Part shown: positions 55,606-64,000 of the stretch, piece by piece
Numbering within the stretch: position 1 is the first letter of the stretch
How the letters are laid out: each line of letters starts with the position of its first letter
Assembly (NCBI GenBank): GCA_029339505.1
Contig: JAQISU010000132.1
Coordinates: forward strand, 7,985,001-8,049,000
Direction of reading: 5' to 3'
Length of the DNA: 64,000 nt
From: Unio delphinus
Lineage: Eukaryota > Mollusca > Bivalvia > Unionida > Unionidae
The notes under the pieces: generated by a model
The model's input: the letters and a program-made list of their open reading frames with translations, nothing else
Database searches by the model: none
Told to the model about the DNA's origin: nothing
Program-made: the position numbers and the translations under genes

Positions 55606-56995
55606 ACATGATATGTAACTCCAACGTCTCCAGTATGTATTTGATATTCACAACAGATCTTTTCGTTTGGTTCAAGTACAACTTTGTCAACAGGATACAC
55701 ATTGTATCTGCAAATGGAATATACATCAGGCTAGTTGATTTATGTTTGTGATGTTATTATCCAGGGTCTCACCAATTGCACGCTGATGACCTAGCCACCC
55801 ATCTGAAGTTGATGTTTTCATCCCTGGAGTGGAGAGGTGCATTTCAGATGTGAAATCATGAATGACATGTAATAAGTTGCAGATGAATGATGATAAAAAC
55901 TGAGGCCATTTCGATTCCAACATAAAGACTTTCTCATTCACATCCTTTCCCTCAAACAATAAATATCAGCAACACCAACATTAAATCCACACAATCAGTA
56001 CCAAACTTAGGTAGGGGCCCCGAGTGGCCGAGTGGTCAAAAGCGCTCACAGTAACGGATCACTGCCATCTTACCTCTGTTTGCGTTCGTTCGAGTCTAAA
56101 ATTCGGCTAATGTAGTTATGTGAGAAAGCTTGCCAGCAGCTTATTGTGTGTCGGTGGTTATTTCCAGGGGGACTTCCCGGGTTCATCCTCCGCCAATAAT
56201 ACCGGCCGCCATGTATAGCTGATCGTGTGCTGAACTATGGAGTTAAACCCTATAACAAATAAACCTAGGTGTTACACTAAAAAATACTCTCGCATTGCAC
56301 CAATACGTCATGAACATATGCAATGCTACATATCTTGTGCTGAGACGCATCAGCTCCATTCACAAAAATCTTTCAGTTGGTGACACTAAAACACTTGTGT
56401 GTTCATTAGTACTTTCATGACTGGACTATTGTAACTCAATTAGTTCCGGTTCGTCTCAATATCTACTCCAGAAACTTCAAACAGTTCAATACAGAGCTGA
56501 TCGTATCATCTTTAGAGTTACACGAACTATCTATTCAATTCAAAATCTCAACATTGGTTCTCTCTGCTACGTTTCACTGTCGGACTCCATTCCAACATTA
56601 AAGCCTCATCCATGTGTACACAAAAACATGAAATCTACGCTCAACTTCTGACAATGTTATACTCACTATTCCCACTAATAAAGTCATATGAACGACGTTC
56701 TTTTGCATACCAGAGTCAGGAAACGTGGAAATGAATTGCCCATTGAAAAAAGACACAGAGACAATGTGATCCCTTTGAAGGTTGCTCTTAAATTTCTCAT
56801 TTTCGACTGCAAGAACATTCTTAAAGACCTAAAACATGTTTTCTACATTAGATATTGTAGCATGTGTTATGTTTTCTAATTTCATGGTACTTTAGTTTTT
56901 GTTTTGTTTGTAGTCATTTCATTTTAAATGCTTTAAAACAGTCATTTCTTCTAAAGATTACGCGTTAAACAAAGTTCTTATTATTTTTAGTAGTA
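55606..56995 (+). mobile_element. CR1-like LINE, 3' part, split by a SINE
   Basis: Matches 47,655-48,400 of the other copy. It keeps HADD at 55,779-55,790, then TLALHQYVMNICNATYL after the SINE. It continues to the 3' end of the coding region (GNELPIEKRHRDNVIPLK at about 56,730-56,785; the family pattern is W-N-x-L-P-x-x-I-R). A TTA-rich tail follows at 57,009-57,077. Stops and frame changes show that it is inactive. Confidence 0.8.
56003..56270 (+). mobile_element. tRNA-derived SINE with 10-bp target-site duplication
   Basis: The SINE spans 56,013-56,260 inside the CR1-like copy. The flanking duplication is AAACTTAGGT (56,003-56,012) and AAACCTAGGT (56,261-56,270), one mismatch. The head has an A-box region TGGCCGAGTGGTCAAAAGCG (about 56,025-56,044) and a B box GTTCGAGTC (56,088-56,096). 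The tail is GCTGAACTATGGAGTTAAAC followed by an AAT-rich end. The uninterrupted CR1 sequence at 48,118-48,160 confirms the empty site. Confidence 0.85.
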
Positions 56996-57008
56996 TTGAT
57001 ATTTTTAT

Positions 57009-57031
57009 TATTATTATTATTATTCTTATTC

Positions 57032-57077
<46 letters not shown>
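57009..57077. repeat. (TTA)n tail of the CR1-like copy
   Basis: TTA run with two TTC variants, at the expected 3' end of the LINE. Confidence 0.93.
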
Positions 57078-57239
57078 AATTCCTTATGAACTTCATCTTA
57101 TCTGAGTGCACTTAAGAGCTTAGATTTGTTTTCGATCTCTGAAACATGCCTTACGACGAATATCTCTGAAACCCTGATTCTTAGAGGTCTCAATGATTCT
57201 GGTTTTGAGTCCGTTAAATGCATTCGATGTATCCATCAA

Positions 57240-57700
57240 CTAATTGTGAACCAAACACATGTGTATAGCTATTCACGAAAATTATTAGCCTGAATTAATA
57301 GAATATGTGTCTTTGTTTGTTTGTAATAGATATGAGTGTATCTCATAACCGCTCAATGGTAATAATGATGAGGCGATCTACGGGGCAGCTCTGAGACAAG
57401 AGTCAGATTCGTAATTAACGGACTCGGGTTCGCATATTCGCCTCGCCAATTTCAGATCGTCTCTGTGCCAAGGAATAGGTACTTAGCTTCCGTTTCCGCG
57501 GCATGAGGTGTTTCAAATACAAATTGTATAAATGCATGAACTTTGATATGTATATTATATTGCGCAGATTATAGCAAACGATCGATTTTTAAAGCCACTT
57601 TTGATGAAATTTCACATCGTAGTATGTAGTCCCTATATCTAAATAAGATATCCCATTTATATGGCGGTTTTGGTATACTAGTACTGAATTTTCAAACGTG
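57240..57700 (+). repeat. Third partial copy of the flank repeat
   Basis: AATTGTGAACCAAACACATG to about 57,700 matches 40,180-40,640 and, inverted, 450-880. It is the most diverged of the three copies. Confidence 0.65.
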
Positions 57701-58440
57701 GTTTACATATTTGTGAATTTTCTGACAAAATGCCAACAGTCTATATACAAGGAAAATGTGACTTCTTTTCTTGTCAATCCATTAGAGATCGATACAAAAT
57801 TTTTAAACAATGATACCTATGCAAATGAAAAATATATTTACTTATTTATACGTAATATCAAGCGAATCATTGTTTTAATTATTAGTATTCTAAATAATGT
57901 GCTACATATACATCTCCAACAAAAACATCACACATAAACGAAACCAACATAAACATCCGAGAATACAAGATCGGGAGCAACTATTTGCATGTGTGTATCG
58001 TTTTTCCGCGATAATTAGACCTGTCAATGTAAGGACTTAATCGACCATATTGCTTTTTTAATAAATAAAAATGCATATTTCCCTCCGACTTGTCTTGGTT
58101 TATTGAACTGTACCATAGTTGTTATTGCAAACTAACTCAAGCGAGATTGTACAATCCGCGGGCTTTAGTAAAAGGACCCGAAATCCTTAAGTCTGGCATG
58201 ACTATCTTATTATAATTCAGCTGACGGAATTATACGTGCAAACAATATTCAACGTTAATGGCGACATAGGTAACGATGGAAAAGAGTTAAACTTTCGCAC
58301 GGTTTGACAATATCCCAATATAGTGTGAAATAAACAACGATATTATAATCTAAATCATATATAATATTAATTTTTCTAATACCAGATTTAATTCACCTAT
58401 CTAGCTGCTTAGTTTTGATGTTGTTGTTTGGATTTCATTT
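57701..58440. other. No recognised gene
   Basis: AT-rich sequence with one 79-codon frame (57,698-57,937) rich in Ile, Asn and Lys, as expected by chance at this base composition. Confidence 0.5.
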
Positions 58441-58449
58441 AACGTAGCT

Positions 58450-58720
58450 TCAAAAGGTTTTCAGACATGCTGCTACGATATATGCAGAGCGTCAGTTTAT
58501 AGTGATGCCCAGTACTAGGGCATCATGCCGCCGACATTAGCATTCCCAGACAGTCGCATTATCCGGACAAAAGGCCCATATGTCCTAACATTAATGTTGA
58601 TCGCAAAGTGAGCTCTTTCTGCTAGTTTTATAAGCCTTTGGTAGGACTCGTCTGGGGATCGAACCCACGACATATTGCACCAGAGGTGGACGCTCTAACC
58701 ACTAGTCCACCGGAGCGTGT
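58450..58720 (-). mobile_element. tRNA-derived SINE, minus strand, first of a pair
   Basis: Body (GGCATCATGCCGCCGACATT) followed by reversed B box (CTGGGGATCGAACCCACGAC) and reversed A box (CGCTCTAACCACTAGTCCAC). Confidence 0.75.
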
Positions 58721-58744
58721 GTGTGCATGTGATTAGGGATTTTT

Positions 58745-58955
58745 AACGTAGCCTTAGCAATATTTGTCATATCTCTACGAGGTCTCCAGTGTGGCAGTTT
58801 ATAGTGATGTCTATAACTGTGGCATCATACCGCAGAGATGAATAATGATGTCCCACACACTCACATTATCCTGACAGCATCAGCCGGGGCTGGAGCCCAC
58901 GCCCTCCCGCGTTTGAGGCGGGCGCTATAACCATCTGTCCATACAATCGGTCGCT
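58745..58955 (-). mobile_element. tRNA-derived SINE, minus strand, second of a pair
   Basis: A second copy of the same family in the same orientation starts about 25 bp after the first. It has an internal deletion between CCTGACAGC and ATCAGCCGGGGCTGGAGCCC, so the body is shorter. Confidence 0.7.
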
Positions 58956-58999
58956 TACTTTTGATATTGAATTGCGGTTAAACGTAAACAATATTTAAA

Positions 59000-59310
59000 G
59001 GGGTGTTTATTTTTTACTGCGTTAATAAACAAGACAGATTCACGGATTTACATAAACCTTTTGCTTTATTAAATACATGTTCCTGGGGTTGGTTGTTTCT
59101 GTACAGTGATATCCGATTGTGGTTTTTTATATTGTACAATTTTTCAAAACAGTGAATTCTGTTCATCCTATGCTGCACGTGCGACCTGCTTTCGATGGGA
59201 AGAACTGAATATATTCAGCGCAGAAACGATGTGTGCTGGAAATATGGAAAGGCTATGCAGCAAATAGTCAAAACAAAACCGAAACATTGAAACATATACT
59301 GTGTTACACC
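59000..59310 (+). repeat. Dispersed repeat shared with 27,840-27,955 and 32,880-33,000
   Basis: CTTTATTAAATACATGTTCC..GGTTGGTTG matches 27,901-27,950, and GTGCTGGAAATATGGAAAGG to CCCGTTTAC matches 32,900-32,995. The two parts are adjacent here but lie 5 kb apart in the other location, as if block-B-region sequence was inserted between them. Confidence 0.6.
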
Positions 59311-59399
59311 CGTTTACTATTACCGAAGTCAAAACAATCTTCCTTTTTTTATCGACCTACCAAATATGGATCTTACAATGTTATCGTATAATAATATCC

Positions 59400-59400
59400 A

Positions 59401-59447
<47 letters not shown>

Positions 59448-60050
59448 ATAATAATAATAATAATAATGAGGACTTTGTATAGCGCCTAATATTTAGAAGA
59501 TCTAAGCCCTTTACAACATCTATAATGACACGACTACACTAGAGAAAAACAAAACAAGCAACAAATAACAAAACCCGTGAAATTGGAAAAGATAAAAACA
59601 GGCTGAAAACATATAAGATACAAAAAAGTATTAGATCTCAAAGTTTTTCGAAAAAGGTGAGTTTTAAGTGCACTCTTAAAAGGGACCACTGTGTATTTGT
59701 GTCAGATTTCAATGGGCAATTCGTTACACATTGACGGGCCCTGGTATACAAACGAATGTTGTCCATATGACTTCTTTTTCATAGTGGGAACGATGAGTAT
59801 ACGATTGTAAGAAGAGGAGCGTAAGTATCTTGATGGTGTAACACAACGATTCGCTCGGATAGGTATGTTGGACTGGAGCCTGTTAGTGAAATATAGCACA
59901 GAGAACAAATTTTGTGTTTGAATCTTTATCGCATTGATAGCCAGTGTAGGGTGCAGTGGTGAGGTGTGCTCTGATCTAGGTACTCTAAAGTTGATCTATT
60001 CAGTGACAATTCTATATTAGCATCATTTTGAGGACTAGAAGTGATATTTT
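59400..60050 (-). mobile_element. CR1-like LINE 3' end, minus strand, with trinucleotide tail
   Basis: On the minus strand a 68-codon frame (59,702-59,908) reads RYLRSSSYNRILIVPTMKKK, then FVYQGPSMCNELPIEI, a CR1-group C-terminus. The 3' end reads GGCGCTATACAAAGTCCTC and then runs into a TTA/GTA trinucleotide tail (59,400-59,467). It is 5'-truncated near 60,050. Confidence 0.75.
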
Positions 60051-61520
60051 ACTTGGTATCCTTTTCAGAATTTCGGAGGTAATCGTTATATACACATGGT
60101 ATATATTGCAAGTAATTATGTATGCACACATCTACGTTTATTTGGATAAAAAATGTGTTCGTATCTAAGGCTAGAGATACATTGTTAGAATGATATACTA
60201 TTCAACATTAGGGATCCAGTGAGATGGCCTGAGACAGATGTTAACCCCATTCAATTACAATACAATAGTCATACCCAGCTAAATGATTCAGCTTACTATA
60301 CAACCAAGTGAAATCGATGATTGCTCCGTCCAATAATCGTTATAATGGCGTGTACACTGAGAATTTATCTGACCATTATAGCGAATTGATAATGATTGGA
60401 TACTTGTTCTCTTTCTGGACAATCACATCGCTCACCCATTCCACATCACAATAATGCGGTAAAACATCAATGTTAGTTTAAAACTTGTTTATAATAAGAT
60501 AGTTCGTTGTATGTCTCAGAGCACGATGGTAAAATTGCACTAGAGTGGAATAACGTTTGCCTTTGGGTGCTCCTTTCCTAAGTAACACTATTGAACATGA
60601 AGGAGAATTGATGTTTGATGTAAAATGGTGCATAAATACCGATACAACTTGTGTATTTTAACACACCTATTGATCTTTCCATGTAGTAACTATACAGTAT
60701 ATTTCCCTGGGGTTATGCATTGACTCTAGACAATGAATTTTAAACACATTTGAATGTTCAATGTTTGAGACGGCTTTAACAGTCGAATAAAACAAGCACA
60801 GAATTCGGCATTGGAAACAGGACGCAGAATAAATCAAATTTGATCAGTGCAAAAAAAAAAATAATTGCAACCATATAATAATCGAAGTAATACAGTCATG
60901 CAATAGACTGCGATTTGGTTCTGATTTAGAATTGAATTTTCATTTCTAGTCATAATAACTAAATGAATTTGAATTGCAAATTAAAACAGCGGCTTTTACT
61001 TCTTGAAGTCAGGCAGTAGCTGTGTCGTTTGCTGGAATATCAAGTTTTCAGGACTCTTCACTTCATCAGCTGTCTGTTTTCGTACGTATATGTGATGCAG
61101 TAATACTTATTATCAAGACGTTTATTATGAAGGAATTGTAAGTGATGATTCAAATTGGAGACTTGCTACATTGTATGTGTTAAGCTCTTATCGAATATCA
61201 AAATCTGATCAGTCAGGACTAAGGTGACGTGTGCGATAAGATAAGCGTTTTGAGAATTTCGTCTTGAATATATATAACCATCCATATCTAGAATGTGTGA
61301 ACCTCTGGTCGTAATACAGAGACAGGCGGTAAACTTAATTCGAGGTAACACCACACAGGAATCCTGCACACACACTCGCACATCCTATTAAAACATCAAA
61401 ACCAAACGGCAACAATCTGTATTTGAAATCATCTACAGCTGTTCTCTTTATTGAAGAGTTTGCATGTATGTAAGTATATTAATACAGATTCATACATGTT
61501 TTAACTTACTTTTGTGCTTT
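60051..61520. other. No recognised gene
   Basis: AT-rich sequence with only short frames (for example 61,166-61,381 on the minus strand); no copy elsewhere in the window was noticed. Confidence 0.5.
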
Positions 61521-61934
61521 AGCTCTCGTACTTATTAATATGAATGTAATTTCATATGAAGTTTCCTTAATTAACATATATATTTTAATTTACTAAATAT
61601 ATCCCGCTTGAAATATATCGTTTTGAATTTATATTTATCATATTATGAGAGTCCCTCAAGGGAACCAAACACTAATCCAGCTTACATGGAACTTAAGATA
61701 TATGTGTCTAAATAAATATAAAACTAAAATTTATTCATTGAATATTGGACTGGTTCAGTTAATACGGTATTTGCGAAATCAGCTACATTTAACTACAAAG
61801 GTGGAAGGAAACTACTTGTGTTCTTGTACCTAACCAATCAAACAAGGATTTTCTTAGAGCTTCGTGTTGTTAAGCATGGTACACCCGTCATGCATCAAAT
61901 AACTTAGCTTGTCATTCAGAGTTATGCTGCTATT

Positions 61935-62013
61935 GCTTATACTATTATTACTACTAATTTAAATGATAATACTAATAATAATAGTAATACTACTACAAAT
62001 ACTACTACTACTT

Positions 62014-62070
<57 letters not shown>

Positions 62071-62085
62071 GTACTAATTAAAAAG
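61935..62085. repeat. TAA/TAC trinucleotide region (block C)
   Basis: Shorter homologue of 21,635-22,090. Confidence 0.92.
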
Positions 62086-62194
62086 GAAATATAAATAATA
62101 CTATAGACTATAATGATAATAATATTTCAAAAAACTGAACACCGATGTGTGTGTGCATATGTGCGACTGTGTAGCTTTAACACTTTTTTCAATC

Positions 62195-62400
62195 ATATCG
62201 TTACGATGTATGCAATTGGACTGTTTCTAGCTCTGCGGCATCATGCCGCATACATATAGTTTGATGTCCCACCCAGTCACATTATCCTGACACCAGACCG
62301 ACCAGTCCTAAGACTAGCCTCGTAATGCTGAGCGCCAGACGAGGCAGCTGTTTGTACCATTTTTGTAAGTGTAATGTAAGTTCTAACTCTCAGTGATATT
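62195..62400 (-). mobile_element. SINE body fragment (block C)
   Basis: Same fragment as at 22,165-22,360, with a few substitutions and without the tRNA head. Confidence 0.6.
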
Positions 62401-62902
62401 TCATAAATGTAATAACACTGTCGATTTAAAATAACCTTATAAATAATAATTCGCAGTATACAGCTCTTTAAGAAACAGCTGTATTTATATTCAATGTTCT
62501 TTGGGGACGTTCAATAATCTCCTCTCTTTACATATTTGAAAGATCATATAGACTGCGGTTCACTGATTGTTTTTACGCAAGACTGATCGTTATGATGAAC
62601 GTTTTGATCTCAGGTCAAGGGGAGGTACTAGACTTTGTCTTTGTACATTATCAGAATGTGTGATCGATGGTACTTTAAATCCGCACCCATACGTTTATAA
62701 AGATACCTTTCTTTCATTTTTAGTGGTTGGATTTTTTTCGTGGGAGGGATAACTTTGTTCATTGGTTAGTATTTGTTACCGATTAAAAGAGGTTATATAG
62801 GTCCAGTGTGCAATATTGCTTAAAAGACAATTTACAAAATATCAAACTCATTCCTTGACAGAATTTTGAAGCTGCACAAGGTTGTCGCGAACTATTTTCA
62901 TA

Positions 62903-64000
62903 ATGAAGAATCTCGTTGTTATGCTGCTTGTCTTGGCTCTGTTGACGGTCGCCTTATCCGCAGGTACTTCATTATTCTCATTAGTTCGTCTTTCTGCTTT
63001 GCTTTACACACAGCGAGATATAGCATGTTGTTTACACGTATATATGATTATATGTGTATATTTCTGTATACAGCATTATGAATTTTGCGTGCAAAATAAG
63101 ACTATATTCATATTTTCTCTTATATTTTTCAGACCTTCGCAGAAGCTATTCGGCATCGGACGCCAAATTGGCTCTCCTGGAAGCATTATTAAAGCCCATG
63201 AATGAGGACAAAACAGAACTGAAGGAGTGAGTATACATGCTAAAAGCTTTTGTAATCTAATTTCTACCTTTGTAAAATTGTCAATTTTTCTCATCTGCAT
63301 TATTTCGGTAAGAAAATGGGATTTTCATTACGAGAAGTCAAGTTCATTGCATAGCTGTTCTTGATGTACTTAATGCATAGAAGAATAGTATCATTGGGGT
63401 TTAGCCAGTGTGCATTCATAGCTCGATGGATCAAATGTCAAGATTTGTCCTTCCGAGCAATTCTAACCAATAATTAACATTTAAACAAAGCTGCTTTAAT
63501 ATTTATCAACAACATCCAATGTCATTCAAATTCCAAAAGCGTGCAACTTTCTTTAATATGAACCCAATCACGGCTCACACATTATGTAAAATGATTTCAT
63601 GTTTTTATTTGATTTTCGATATTTAAATATTAATGACCTCTTCAATTAATTAAGGTTGGAAGCTAGTTAATATATAAAGTAGTGTCAGGGGTACATTTGG
63701 GTTAAAACAGTGCTAATATACTTATATTCGTTAGGAAAATATACAGTTCTCAGGATAATATGCTTCATGAATTTCAGGTGATGCTGTCCAAGTAGTTTAT
63801 TTTATATATTAGACTGTATCTTTTCAGAAGGCACGCAATTTTATAGAAAGACAAATCAATTAGGCAGTAGTTTTGATTTATTCGTATTGAAGGAAGACAT
63901 GTGTTCCACATATTACTGGGTATACTCAATAGATTATTAACTTGAATTACAACTATGTTGGTTATAGTTTCAGATTTTAGTAACTGTGTGTTGCGAGAAT
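62903..64000 (+). CDS. Small secreted disulfide-ring peptide precursor, copy C (partial, exons 1 and 2)
   Basis: Exon 1 is 62,903-62,963 (61 nt, CAG|GTACTT) and exon 2 is 63,133-63,226 (94 nt, acceptor TTTTTCAG, donor GA|GTGAGT). Exon 1 encodes the same signal peptide as copy A without a residue change. Exon 2 differs from copy A in five bases, four of them changing residues: Ser-Val to Pro-Met in the middle and Asn to Lys before the last codon. Phases match copy A, so an exon 3 in phase 2 is expected beyond the window. Both exons are open and the splice sites are good, so this copy may be functional, but the mature peptide cannot be seen here. Confidence 0.6.

Larger units (their letters stand above)
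61521..64000 (+). repeat. Peptide-gene duplication block C (runs off the window)
   Basis: Matches block A from about 21,232 onward at high identity (about 5 differences in the 169-bp intron 1), including the trinucleotide region at 61,935-62,085 and a SINE body fragment at 62,195-62,400. The block continues past the window end, where exon 3 is expected at about 64,340 if the intron length of copy A is kept. Confidence 0.85.

Overview
The window reads as AT-rich, gene-poor animal DNA, most likely from a mollusc and perhaps a gastropod. Three things point that way. Long microsatellites are everywhere (TA, GA, CA, TATG, TAA). There are many broken CR1-like and RTE-like LINEs. Several short tRNA-derived SINEs are present, one with a tail (about 56,230-56,260) that resembles, from memory, mollusc SINE tails. 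No bacterial operon, intact tRNA, rRNA gene or long ORF is present.

The only convincing cellular gene family is a set of three same-strand copies of a small secreted-peptide gene. Copy A (22,876-24,358) has three short exons: a signal peptide, an acidic helical propeptide, and a short exon ending in a Cys-(6 residues)-Cys ring followed directly by stop. Copy C (62,903 onward) has matching exons 1 and 2 and runs off the window. Copy B (33,646-35,085) has a 2-nt deletion in exon 1 and a nonsense codon in exon 2, but keeps a clean exon 3. Each copy lies inside a larger duplicated block (about 21.2-27.4 kb, 33.0-39.2 kb and 61.5-64.0 kb).

Layout: 0.1-2.7 kb is an inverted copy of the flank at 38.9-41.0 kb. 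3.9-14.8 kb is two diverged tandem copies of a 5.4-5.5 kb unit. 14.9-21.1 kb is a fold-back structure with 1.8-2.0 kb arms around an RTE-like LINE fragment. 21.2-27.4 kb is peptide block A. 27.4-33.0 kb holds a SINE, a third partial copy of the 5-kb-unit sequence and unrecognised sequence. 33.0-39.2 kb is block B, with two large insertions relative to A. 41.0-45.3 kb is a decayed Polinton/Maverick-type element: capsid genes and then a retrovirus-like integrase. 46.9-57.1 kb is a nest of CR1-like and RTE-like LINE copies, one split by a SINE with target-site duplications. 57.2-60.1 kb holds more repeats, two SINEs and a minus-strand CR1 end. 61.5-64.0 kb is the start of block C.

All coordinates of diverged repeats are estimates made by eye. 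Splice models rest on GT-AG signals, phase compatibility and agreement between copies; no transcript evidence was available.
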